Shown here piece by piece: positions 35,362-43,387 of a stretch of DNA of 64,000 bases. A model generated the notes under the pieces. It was not told where the DNA came from. It was given only the letters and a program-made list of their open reading frames with translations, and did no database searches. The translations under genes and the position numbers were made by a program. The number at the start of each line of letters is the position of its first letter. Within the stretch, counting starts at the first letter, position 1. The DNA comes from an uncultured Bacteroidales bacterium (lineage in GTDB: Bacteria > Bacteroidota > Bacteroidia > Bacteroidales > Paludibacteraceae), in the NCBI GenBank assembly GCA_900319105.1, contig ONND01000009.1, positions 1 to 64,000 on the forward strand, read 5' to 3'.

Positions 35362-36717
35362 TTACACCAACCCTTGCTCTACCATCGAATTGGCTACTTT
35401 CATAAAGCCTGCGATGTTAGCACCCTTGACGTAGTTGATATATCCGTCTTCTTCGGTGCCGTATTTGAGACACGCCGCGTGGATATCCGCCATGATGGTA
35501 CGCAGACGCGCATCCACTTCCTCGGCCGTCCATTTGAGGCGCATTGAGTTCTGCGTCATCTCCAGTCCCGAGGTAGCCACACCTCCGGCGTTGGACGCCT
35601 TGCCCGGGCTATAGAGGATTTTCGCGCCTTGGAAGACAGCTATCGCTTCCGGCGTAGAAGGCATGTTAGCACCTTCGGTGACGCAGAAACAGCCGTTCTT
35701 GATCAAGTTCTCTGCATCGGCTTTCTCTATCTCGTTCTGCGTTGCGCACGGCATGGCGATGTCGCAGGCTATTTTCCAAGGACGCTCACCAGCGAAATAC
35801 TGCGCCTGCGGGTATTTGGTCACGTATTCTTTGATACGCCCGCGGCGCACGTTCTTCAGCTCGAAAACATACGCCATCTTCTCTTCGGTCAGCCCTTCCG
35901 GATCATAAATAAAGCCGTCGGAATCGCTGAGGGTCAGCACTTTGGCTCCGAGACGCATGGCCTTCTGTGCGGCGAACTGTGCTACGTTGCCGGCTCCCGA
36001 GATGCACACTTTCTTGCCCTCAAATGACTCACCGCGGGTAGCTAACATCGCCTCGGCGAAATAGCAAGCGCCGTAGCCCGTTGCCTCCGGCCGCATGAGC
36101 GAGCCGCCCCATAACTGACCTTTTCCGGTCAGAGTGCCGGTGAACTCGTCACGCAGACGCTTGTACTGACCGAACATATACCCTATCTCACGTCCGCCTA
36201 CACCAATATCACCCGCCGGCACATCCGTGTCGGCACCTATATGACGCTGCAGTTCGGTCATGAAACTCTGGCAGAAACGCATTACCTCGGCATCCGATTT
36301 ACCGCGCGGCGAGAAATCGGATCCGCCCTTGGCTCCACCCATCGGAAGCGTCGTTAGTGCATTCTTGAAGGTCTGCTCAAACGCAAGGAACTTCATTATA
36401 GACAGGTTCACGCTCGCATGAAAACGGATTCCGCCTTTGTACGGACCGATGGCGCTATTCATCTGCACGCGGTAGCCGCGGTTAATCTGCACTTCGCCTT
36501 GATCGTCCATCCACGGCACGCGGAACATAATAACACGCTCCGGTTCAACGATGCGTTCCATGATCTTCTGCTCGCGAAGATAAGGATACGCCATAATCAT
36601 CGGTGCTACACTTTCCACCACCTCGCGAACGGCTTGGTGGAACTCCTGCTCGCCCGGATTTTTCTTGATGAGATCCGCCATAAAAGCGTCCACATACATC
36701 TGAGTTTGTTTATCCAT
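35362..36717 (-). CDS. gdhA: NADP-type glutamate dehydrogenase
   Basis: Interconverts glutamate and 2-oxoglutarate plus ammonia. The 451-residue length and motifs match hexameric GdhA: GPYKGGIRFHASVNLSIMKFLAFEQTFKN, LPMGGAKGGSDF with the catalytic lysine, DVPAGDIGVGGREIGYMFGQY, and the Rossmann motif ISGAGNVAQFAAQKA. The frame extends to 36855 through the promoter, so the ATG at 36717 (MDKQTQMYVDAFM) is used. It is the first gene of a minus-strand operon with the receiver/PEP-binding gene. The promoter lies at 36756-36786. Confidence 0.97.
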   Translation of the reverse strand: MDKQTQMYVDAFMADLIKKNPGEQEFHQAVREVVESVAPMIMAYPYLREQKIMERIVEPERVIMFRVPWMDDQGEVQINRGYRVQMNSAIGPYKGGIRFHASVNLSIMKFLAFEQTFKNALTTLPMGGAKGGSDFSPRGKSDAEVMRFCQSFMTELQRHIGADTDVPAGDIGVGGREIGYMFGQYKRLRDEFTGTLTGKGQLWGGSLMRPEATGYGACYFAEAMLATRGESFEGKKVCISGAGNVAQFAAQKAMRLGAKVLTLSDSDGFIYDPEGLTEEKMAYVFELKNVRRGRIKEYVTKYPQAQYFAGERPWKIACDIAMPCATQNEIEKADAENLIKNGCFCVTEGANMPSTPEAIAVFQGAKILYSPGKASNAGGVATSGLEMTQNSMRLKWTAEEVDARLRTIMADIHAACLKYGTEEDGYINYVKGANIAGFMKVANSMVEQGLV

Positions 36718-36755
36718 AATGAACTGACTATTTAATTCTACATTCTTTGCGGCTG

Positions 36756-36786
36756 CAAAGTTAGTACTTTTTTTTGATATACGCAA
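36756..36786 (-). promoter_or_regulatory. gdhA promoter
   Basis: On the minus strand TTGCGTATATC starts at 36786, followed by an A-tract, and the -7 box TAACTTTG covers 36763-36756. The expected leader is about 30 nt. Confidence 0.85.
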
Positions 36787-36879
36787 GTGCGCGCAACTTT
36801 TTTCTCTTTTTATTTGCATATAATAGCCTTTGATCAATCTGTACCACTCTTCCACCTTTTTAGAAATTTAGAACATTGT

Positions 36880-36895
36880 TTGGCACGATTTTTGT
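36880..36895 (+). promoter_or_regulatory. Sigma-54-like promoter in the gdhA upstream gap
   Basis: TTGGCACGATTTTTGT at 36880-36895. The -24 GG (36882-36883) and the -12 G (36894) are exactly 10 nt apart, and TTGGCACG is the ideal -24 box. The -12 box reads TTTGT instead of TTGC, a one-base departure. No gene with a canonical start follows closely, so its product would be a leader or a noncoding RNA. Confidence 0.5.
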
Positions 36896-37009
36896 GGCAA
36901 TTAGGTTAGTATTTTCTTTGTCAGTTGGTGGTCGATTCTTGACCTATTTGAGGGCTATTTTTGGTCCATTTCCAGCCTGACAGGTAATGAATTTCCCAAT
37001 AATAACAAG

Positions 37010-37053
37010 CGAATCACCCGCCAATCACCCGTGAATCACCCGCGAATCACCAG
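37010..37053. repeat. Tandem repeat, 11 bp x 4
   Basis: Four adjacent units of the form CGAATCACCCG (variants begin C, C, T, C and the last reads CGAATCACCAG). There are no spacers, so it is not a CRISPR array. Confidence 0.9.
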
Positions 37054-37190
37054 CGTTTTTATGCTGAAAAGCCCGAAGAAACCTTATGTCGGGCAGGGAA
37101 TGCATAGTGGTTTGGAGGTACGTTTAACGGGAGGAGGAATTGGCGTTTTTCGAGGTCAGAGAGATGCAGAAAATAGAACATTTTGAGATA

Positions 37191-37310
37191 AGACCAGGTA
37201 GAACTATGTAGGAATAGGTAGAAATAGGAAGAACTAGGAAGAACAAGGGAGAACTATGAAGAACAAGGGAGAACTAGGTCGAACGGAGGAGAACTGGGGA
37301 GATGGAGGCT
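37191..37310. repeat. Purine-rich tandem repeat, 10 bp x 12
   Basis: Twelve consecutive 10-bp units with consensus GAACTAGGGA; the better units include GAACTAGGAA, GAACAAGGGA and GAACTATGAA. The plus strand is almost all A and G, and GGA or GAA recurs with each turn of the helix. Confidence 0.9.
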
Positions 37311-37365
37311 TTGAGAGGAAAGTAGATAATCTTTTTCTTTTTTTGTATAAAAATATACAAATGCT

Positions 37366-37395
37366 TGCATATGTCAAAAAAAAGCAGTAAATTTG
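37366..37395 (+). promoter_or_regulatory. Promoter of the DUF5686 gene
   Basis: TTGCATATGTC starts at 37366, with a seven-A tract and the -7 box TAAATTTG at 37388-37395 (19 nt apart). The start codon at 37405 is only about 5 nt past the expected transcription start, so the mRNA is nearly leaderless. Confidence 0.85.
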
Positions 37396-37404
37396 CACGA
37401 TTTT

Positions 37405-40176
37405 ATGACAACATTACGACGATATGTCCTATTTATCTTTGCGATGCTGACAGGCTTCGCAGTCTCGTTGGTGGGTCAGGAAACGGCCCAGCGGACCAGT
37501 ATATCCGGTACGGTAGTTGATGCCGATACCGGTGAGACCCTGCCTTTCGTACAGATATACTTCCTCAAATCCACGACAAATAAAGGTATGATTCCATCGG
37601 AGATAGGTACGACATCAGATTTGGACGGAAATTTCTCCATCAGCAACACATCGGGTTATAACACGCTGCATTTCCAGATGCTCGGTTACAAGACGGAAAT
37701 GCTCACGCTGCGCAAGGGTCAGAACCGCAAGGATGTGAAAATCAAGATGAGCCCCGATGTTTATGGTCTGCAAGATATCGTGGTCACGCCAAAGAACCGC
37801 AAGCGGGACTACAAACGCAAAGGCAATCCGGCTGTTGAGTTGATCAAGAACGTCATAGCGAACAAAGAGAAACATTGTGTTCAGACCGCAGATTACTACA
37901 CGGCAAAGACGTACAGCCGCATGTCCTTCGCGCTGGATAATATCAAGGTTAATTGGGAGAAGCCTTTCTGGAAAAATTTTACGTTTGTCAAGAAATATAT
38001 TGATACCACTGGCGTCTATCCGAGCGTGACGGTATCGCTCCGGGAGCATATCAACGAGGAGTACTACCAGCGCAAGCCGCATCGCGAAAAAAAGATACTC
38101 CAGAAAAAACGTATCTTCGGTATAGAAGACTTGGTTTCATCGGGTAGTTTTCAGGAGAATATCAATGCCATTTTCCGCGACGTAGAGATCAATGACAACA
38201 GTATGAACCTGCTGTTCAACCGCTTCGTCTCGCCCCTCTCCTCCACCCTCGCCGTGACTTTCTACCAGTACTATATCATGGATACAATCATGGTGGACGG
38301 ATATCCCTGTATAGACCTTGCGTTCGTGCCGGTAAACTCGGAGAGTTACGGTTTCACGGGTCACCTCTATATCGTCAACGACTCGACTTTCCGTCTCAAG
38401 CGTTACGCCATCAATGTACCTCCTGACATTAACCTTAATTTCGTGAGCAACTACTCGGTGGAACACAGCTACAAACAGTTGCCAAACGGCCTGTGGGCGC
38501 CGGACAGGACTACCACCTACGCCAAGTTCTACATACTGAATAACAAACGCGGTATGTTAGCCCGCCAGACGAAGATCTACACAGATTGGGATTTGGAAAC
38601 ACCTATACCTAAACAGACGTTCTCCGCTCTAAAAGCCGACGAGGTGGAGACGAACGACTCGACCGCTCAGCGTTTCGGTGCGGCTGCATGGGATACCTTG
38701 CGCCCGGAGCCGCTTACAAAATACGAGAACTCCGTTTATGAGTTGGTACAAGAGGCTACATCGAACCAGAAGATTGCTTCGATGATTGCGGCTGTGAATG
38801 CTATCACTACGGAGTTTATAGCGACCACACCAGCACGCGATATGGACTTGAGTAAGTTTGATATCGGTCCTATTTACCAGTTCGTCAGTTGGAATATGCT
38901 CGAGGGCGTCCGCGTGCGCGTAGGAGGTGCCTCGACAGCAAAACTGCATGACCAGTTTTTCTTCCGCGGCTATTTGGCATTTGGAACGAAAGATCTGCGG
39001 CCGAAGTACAACGCGACATTCATTTATACGTTTGACAAGCATAAGAACCAGCCCTACGACGGTATTCGCCACCACCTGCAATTATCCGCTCAGTACGATG
39101 TAGAGGAGCCGGGACAGCTGACGGATGTCATCCGCCGGGACCATATTCTCATGTCCATACCGACCAGCAAACCGACCATGGGCTTCAACCAGTATGTATT
39201 CCACGCCAAGTTGGAATATATGAAGGAATGGCGAAACAAGTTCTCCATCCGCACAAGTTTTGATTTCATGAATAACGAGGCTGCGGGAGCACTCAAATAC
39301 GAGCGCGTAAATTGGGCTATGAACCCGGATTCATCATGGAATTTCAACACTACCGGAATCCCTTCCTATCGCAATTATGAGGGCTGTATCGAGTTCCGTT
39401 ATTCTCCGGGAAGCCGTGTGTATATCGACCGCATGGGTATCGAGAGTCCCTTCGCAATGGACAAAGATGCACCGACCGTGCAACTGACCCACTATGTTGG
39501 ATACTTGGATGACCGATACCACGGCGGAAACGGATTCATCTATAACCGCACGGAAGCGATGTTTGACCAGCGATTCTGGTTCTCCGCTTTCGGTCACTTG
39601 GATTTGCGCGTACAAACCGGAATGATCTGGCAGAAAGTACCGTTCACTAAACTGTATATTCCGAACACTTCCACCAGTATATTCCTTGCCCAGCGGGCGT
39701 TTAACCTGATGAAACCAATGGAGTTCCTGATGGATCAGTATGTAGCGCTGTTTGCTACCTATTATTTCAAAGGCTGGATTTTGAACCGTATTCCGGGGCT
39801 GAACAAACTTAAACTGCGCGGTGTGGTAAGTGTAGCTGCTATCTATGGCGGTTTAAGTAAGAAGAACAACCCGTTCCTGGAGACAGGTACAGGCCTATAT
39901 GAGTTCCCGCAGGATGCAACGTTTGATGACAGCGGTTACTGGACGGCCGGCCGTACAACCTCGCCTATCGGCAAACTGCCGTATATAGAAATCACGGCGG
40001 GTTTCGAAAACATCTTAAAATTCATCCGAATCGACTACGTACGCCGTATTACGTACAACGACTATGAACTGCCGCTGGTGATTCCTAACAGCCAAGGTGA
40101 AAAAATCCCCGCACGCCGCCGTATTCCGGCGTGGGGACGCAACGGCGTGAAGATCACCTTCCGTCTTGCATTATAA
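37405..40176 (+). CDS. DUF5686 / carboxypeptidase-like regulatory domain outer-membrane protein
   Basis: About 923 residues with a signal peptide (LFIFAMLTGFAVSLVGQE). An N-terminal carboxypeptidase-regulatory-like beta domain (TSISGTVVDADTGETLPFVQIYF ... GTTSDLDGNFSI ... LHFQMLGYKTEM) is followed by the DUF5686 region and a long strand-rich C-terminal half ending GVKITFRLAL, typical of an outer-membrane barrel. The function is unknown. It resembles TonB-dependent receptor architecture but has no plug motif that I can identify. The frame begins at a TTG inside the promoter, so the ATG at 37405 is the start. Confidence 0.85.
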   Translation: MTTLRRYVLFIFAMLTGFAVSLVGQETAQRTSISGTVVDADTGETLPFVQIYFLKSTTNKGMIPSEIGTTSDLDGNFSISNTSGYNTLHFQMLGYKTEMLTLRKGQNRKDVKIKMSPDVYGLQDIVVTPKNRKRDYKRKGNPAVELIKNVIANKEKHCVQTADYYTAKTYSRMSFALDNIKVNWEKPFWKNFTFVKKYIDTTGVYPSVTVSLREHINEEYYQRKPHREKKILQKKRIFGIEDLVSSGSFQENINAIFRDVEINDNSMNLLFNRFVSPLSSTLAVTFYQYYIMDTIMVDGYPCIDLAFVPVNSESYGFTGHLYIVNDSTFRLKRYAINVPPDINLNFVSNYSVEHSYKQLPNGLWAPDRTTTYAKFYILNNKRGMLARQTKIYTDWDLETPIPKQTFSALKADEVETNDSTAQRFGAAAWDTLRPEPLTKYENSVYELVQEATSNQKIASMIAAVNAITTEFIATTPARDMDLSKFDIGPIYQFVSWNMLEGVRVRVGGASTAKLHDQFFFRGYLAFGTKDLRPKYNATFIYTFDKHKNQPYDGIRHHLQLSAQYDVEEPGQLTDVIRRDHILMSIPTSKPTMGFNQYVFHAKLEYMKEWRNKFSIRTSFDFMNNEAAGALKYERVNWAMNPDSSWNFNTTGIPSYRNYEGCIEFRYSPGSRVYIDRMGIESPFAMDKDAPTVQLTHYVGYLDDRYHGGNGFIYNRTEAMFDQRFWFSAFGHLDLRVQTGMIWQKVPFTKLYIPNTSTSIFLAQRAFNLMKPMEFLMDQYVALFATYYFKGWILNRIPGLNKLKLRGVVSVAAIYGGLSKKNNPFLETGTGLYEFPQDATFDDSGYWTAGRTTSPIGKLPYIEITAGFENILKFIRIDYVRRITYNDYELPLVIPNSQGEKIPARRRIPAWGRNGVKITFRLAL

Positions 40177-40211
40177 ATCCTTAAATTAAAAAACAGCTGT
40201 CCGGTACCGGA

Positions 40212-40673
40212 TTACCGCCGGAAATAATCATTCCGTATCAACCGGTCGGATAAAGGGTACGCCTCATCTTCACGGATGGGGCGTTGCTGTACACTATCCA
40301 GGAGGTTGATACCGAAGCCCTTCCATCGGCAGCCGGCAGCCCCGACGAGGGCGCGGTAGGTAGGATAGATATCCATTTGGTAGGCGTCCGCGGACAAACG
40401 GCCATGGGTCGAAAGGCGTATGGCGGGCTGCAGAGTAAAGCCCTTCGCCCGAAAGGCGCAAACTCGCCGACAGAAGCGTCATCAATAGCCATGCGCGCCA
40501 ACTCCGGTCACTCTTTCCTACCCATAGAAACACCAGCGAGAAGAGGGCCGTCAGACCGTAGAAGAGCAGGTCGATACCCCACTATATATATAAATCAGGA
40601 GAGTGAAAAGTCCGAATACAAACCAATTGGCTCTATATCCAACGGATAACCATTGCTGAAATTGCTGTCTCAT
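40212..40673 (-). pseudogene. Remnant of an LTA-synthase/sulfatase-family membrane protein
   Basis: Reading the minus strand from the ATG at 40673 gives MRQQFQQWLSVGY...FVFGLFTLLIYIYS. The frame then shifts near 40580, in a TA-rich run, to WGIDLLFYGLTALFSLVFLWVG...SWRAWLLMTLLSASL, membrane helices typical of this family. After about 40440 another frame encodes a family C-terminus: QMDIYPTYRALVGAAG, WKGFGINLLD and AYPLSDRLIRNDYF. The 400-500 residues that hold the catalytic domain are missing, so the gene is broken by at least one frameshift and one large deletion. The start overlaps the transporter stop (ATGA), showing it was the last gene of that operon. Confidence 0.8.
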
Positions 40674-41035
40674 ACTACCCGCGCTATACAAAAACACCCC
40701 GCCATAATCAGTAATACTCCTAACCAATGAATAGGAGCAACGTGCTCATGGAAGACAATCATACCGGATATCACACTGAAGACGAAGCCAAGACTAGTAA
40801 GCGGATAAACAAGCGAAAATGCATATTTATTCAGAAGCCATAGCCAGAAGACGTTCGCTCCTATTAACAGCCATAAGCCGGATTGAAGATAGAGATTGAC
40901 AAACAAATGCCCTACATTACGCCATGTCCATGAGAAATCAGTCACCACAGCCATACCCATCTTCAACAACAACTGCCCTGCAACAGACATAGCTTGCTGC
41001 ACCAGCATGAATAAGAGCAAATATAGCATTTTCAT
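40670..41035 (-). CDS. Small multidrug-resistance/EamA-like transporter
   Basis: A 121-residue membrane protein with four predicted helices (residues about 1-20, 40-65, 70-92, 98-120). It includes GQLLLKMG, LWLLIGANVFWLWLLN and YPLTSLGFVFSVISG, resembling SMR or ArnE/ArnF-type flippase subunits. It lies 7 nt after the GT4 gene and overlaps the LTA-synthase remnant, so it may have moved a lipid-linked sugar made by that operon. This is inference. Confidence 0.85.
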   Translation of the reverse strand: MKMLYLLLFMLVQQAMSVAGQLLLKMGMAVVTDFSWTWRNVGHLFVNLYLQSGLWLLIGANVFWLWLLNKYAFSLVYPLTSLGFVFSVISGMIVFHEHVAPIHWLGVLLIMAGCFCIARVV

Positions 41036-41042
41036 AAGCAGA

Positions 41043-42215
41043 TTATTTAGCGTGTTTGAATTTATAAGATTCCTGAATGTCTCTGTACCGAAGGATAACC
41101 TCTTCTATCACATTCTCCCAGGAGCGCGAAATCGTCTTGGACGCCATGGCGCCTACTTTTTCTATCAGTTCCGGATGCTCCATAAGGTACTCCACCCGAC
41201 GGGCGTATTCCTTCGGGCTATCCGGCGAGATGAAGCCATCCACACCATCGCGAATAGCTGTCGCCGCCGTTGAATTCTCCAGCATAAGAGAAGGGGTATG
41301 CATAGCCGCGGCTTCACGGACCACCAATCCGCAGGTGTCATATAGCGAGGGGAAAACAAAGATATCCGCCGCCGCGTAGATGCGTTTAAGACGCTCACGA
41401 TCTTGGATATTACCCAAAAGAGTAACAGAATCACTCAAACCTAATGCCTTGATACGAGACTTGATATCACGTACTGCATAGCCCGTACCTACCATGAAAA
41501 GATGGAAATGCTTGCCCTGCAGCAAGGCGAGCGACTCAAGGATAAAACCGATATTCTTTTCCCAAATGTGTTGGCCTACGAAGAGCAGCATTGTTTGATC
41601 AGGAATGAGTTCTAATTCTTCCCGCATTGCCTTGCGCATCATTTCAAGCTGTGCCTTCGGGGTATAGAAATCATTACCGTTCTCAACAACCTCTACATGT
41701 CCTTTGTAGCCATACTCGCGCAGCGTTTCTTCCACTGCAGGAAGCGGAATCCATACTTCGTCTGCTTTCTCATAAAAGCAAATAATATGGCGCACCATCC
41801 AATCCACCACTCTTTTACACTTAACATTGTGCTCAAAGTCCTGGCGATACTTAGAATGGAAAGTGGCTACCATAGGAATCCCTTGCCTTTGCGCTGCCGA
41901 GTACGCAAGATTACCTGTAGTAAAGGGACAATGGGCATGAACTAACTCGAAGTCCATCTTACGCCAGTTGTGCTGGAACGGCAGGTCGAGATACGGCAGA
42001 CCGTACCGATAGGGATGACGGCAAGGAATGGGAACAGAAAAAAAGCTGTTCACCTTGTATGGTACTGACTTTATGAACGCACCGGCATTCGGTGCATAAG
42101 GCGTGATGACCCGGACATCCAGGCCTCTCTCATGCAACCAATAGGCGTAGTTATGCGTTGTGAGTGCAACGCCGTCCATTATCGGGGGAAAGTTGTCATT
42201 AAATATTCCGTACAT
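41043..42215 (-). CDS. GT4 family glycosyltransferase
   Basis: A 390-residue GT-B glycosyltransferase. The N-terminus FNDNFPPIMDGVALTTHNYAYWL and HAHCPFTTGNLAY are typical of diacylglycerol or lipid-linked GT4 enzymes. The donor-binding half has LLFVGQHIWEKNIGFILESL and the EX7E region FVFPSLYDTCGLVVREAAAM. Grouped with an SMR-like transporter and an LTA-synthase-family remnant, it may make a glycolipid anchor. Its promoter is at 42238-42268. Confidence 0.9.
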   Translation of the reverse strand: MYGIFNDNFPPIMDGVALTTHNYAYWLHERGLDVRVITPYAPNAGAFIKSVPYKVNSFFSVPIPCRHPYRYGLPYLDLPFQHNWRKMDFELVHAHCPFTTGNLAYSAAQRQGIPMVATFHSKYRQDFEHNVKCKRVVDWMVRHIICFYEKADEVWIPLPAVEETLREYGYKGHVEVVENGNDFYTPKAQLEMMRKAMREELELIPDQTMLLFVGQHIWEKNIGFILESLALLQGKHFHLFMVGTGYAVRDIKSRIKALGLSDSVTLLGNIQDRERLKRIYAAADIFVFPSLYDTCGLVVREAAAMHTPSLMLENSTAATAIRDGVDGFISPDSPKEYARRVEYLMEHPELIEKVGAMASKTISRSWENVIEEVILRYRDIQESYKFKHAK

Positions 42216-42237
42216 AGGACAATATCTTTCGCGACAG

Positions 42238-42268
42238 CAAAGGTATAAAAAATAATTGAAACAAGCAA
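42238..42268 (-). promoter_or_regulatory. GT4 operon promoter
   Basis: On the minus strand TTGCTTGTTTC starts at 42268 and the -7 box TACCTTTG covers 42245-42238, 20 nt apart. The -33 region is less canonical than in other promoters here. Confidence 0.65.
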
Positions 42269-42326
42269 TAAATAACTCAAAAAAATGTTATTCAAAAAGA
42301 AAAAAAATGCAAAAATGCAAATAAAT

Positions 42327-42357
42327 TTGCACATATAAAAAAAAAGTTGTATCTTTG
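42327..42357 (+). promoter_or_regulatory. Promoter of the 2-hydroxyacid dehydrogenase gene
   Basis: TTGCACATAT starts at 42327, followed by an A-tract, with the -7 box TATCTTTG at 42350-42357. Confidence 0.8.
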
Positions 42358-42389
42358 TGGCTGAATTTTGAATATTCATTCGAAGAATC

Positions 42390-43367
42390 ATGCGCATTTG
42401 TTTTTCGACAGAGTTACCGAAAGAAGGATTCAAGCGCCTCACAGAGCGAGGCATTGATAATCTATCGTTGGTCATTGGTCAGTGTGCCGAATCGGAATGG
42501 CGCTCTGCTGATATCCTCGTCAGCACTTTCGACTACAAGGTGCCCCGCGAGATGATTGAAGCGATGCCGAACTTGCGGATGATTGCAAATTTCGGCGCAG
42601 GTTTCAACAATATTGACCTAGAAGCCTGTCGTGAGCGCGGGATACGTGTTACGAACACGCCGCAACCGGTGATCGAGCCGACGGCGGAGTTGGCTTTCGC
42701 GCTGATGATCGATGTGGCACGGAGGGTAAGTGAGTTCGACCGAGCCATCCGTACCGGCACAGGGCAACCGATGGCGGTGATGAATAATCTCAGTCATTCG
42801 CTGTACGGCAAGACCTTGGGTATCATCGGCATGGGACGTATCGGCCAGGCACTGGCAAGACGCGCCTTGGCCTCCGGAATGAAAATCATATATCATAACC
42901 GAAAACCTATTGATGTACAAAGAGACGAAGTACAATGTACAAAGGGTTGGCAGCAGACGGTGATTGAAGAGGCGGAGTACGTCGATTTGCAGACATTGTT
43001 GCAAGACAGCGATTATGTGAGTCTGAACCTGCCCTATACGCCGGAAGTGCATCATCTGATCGGTAAGCCGGAGTTGGGTATGATGAAACGAACGGCATAC
43101 CTTATCAATACCGCGCGCGGCGCGCACGTAGATGAGAAAGCTTTGGTGGAAGCACTCAAGAGCGGCATCATCGCCGGAGCGGCACTCGATGTATATGAGC
43201 ACGAGCCCGCGATTTCAACGGAACTATTGAGTCTGCCAAACGTCGTTCTATCTCCGCATACGGGTACCGGTACCTGGGAAGGACGCATCGCGATGTGCGA
43301 GAACGTAACGGATAATATCCTCGCCTTTGCTCAAAATGAGTTCCAAAAGATGAACATCGTTTTATAA
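42390..43367 (+). CDS. D-isomer specific 2-hydroxyacid dehydrogenase
   Basis: A 325-residue NAD-dependent dehydrogenase. Motifs: NFGAGFNNIDLEACRERGI, the Rossmann GMGRIGQALARRALASG near residue 150, SDYVSLNLPYTPEVHHLI, LINTARGAHVDEKALVEAL with the catalytic Arg, ALDVYEHEP with Glu, and LSPHTGT with His. Glyoxylate or hydroxypyruvate reductase activity is likely, but the substrate is not determined. Residues about 172-186 (DVQRDEVQCTKG) contain a TGTACAAAG-type repeat insertion. The lipoprotein gene follows after 20 nt. Confidence 0.92.
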   Translation: MRICFSTELPKEGFKRLTERGIDNLSLVIGQCAESEWRSADILVSTFDYKVPREMIEAMPNLRMIANFGAGFNNIDLEACRERGIRVTNTPQPVIEPTAELAFALMIDVARRVSEFDRAIRTGTGQPMAVMNNLSHSLYGKTLGIIGMGRIGQALARRALASGMKIIYHNRKPIDVQRDEVQCTKGWQQTVIEEAEYVDLQTLLQDSDYVSLNLPYTPEVHHLIGKPELGMMKRTAYLINTARGAHVDEKALVEALKSGIIAGAALDVYEHEPAISTELLSLPNVVLSPHTGTGTWEGRIAMCENVTDNILAFAQNEFQKMNIVL

Positions 43368-43387
43368 GAAATTAAAAATATCGTATT

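Larger units (their letters stand above)
36787..37361. other. Long intergenic gap with repeats and no clear gene
   Basis: Between the gdhA promoter and the promoter of the DUF5686 gene there is no open frame of 60 or more codons. The gap holds the sigma-54-like promoter (36880), an 11-bp x4 array (37010), one 41-codon open frame (37061-37186) and a purine-rich 10-bp x12 array (37191). No tRNA or known riboswitch was recognised. Confidence 0.7.

Noticed and set aside
37010..37310. Possible CRISPR array
   Set aside because: Units are 10-11 bp and directly adjacent, without spacers, and no cas genes are in the window.
40195..40212. Terminator at the convergent junction after the DUF5686 gene
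   Set aside because: CCGGTACCGG is a perfect palindrome but has no loop; a T-run follows only on the minus strand after ACAGCTG, so the evidence is too weak to list.
40284..40649. 121-codon plus-strand open frame opposite the pseudogene
   Set aside because: It is low-complexity, and the minus strand carries clear family motifs in the same bases.
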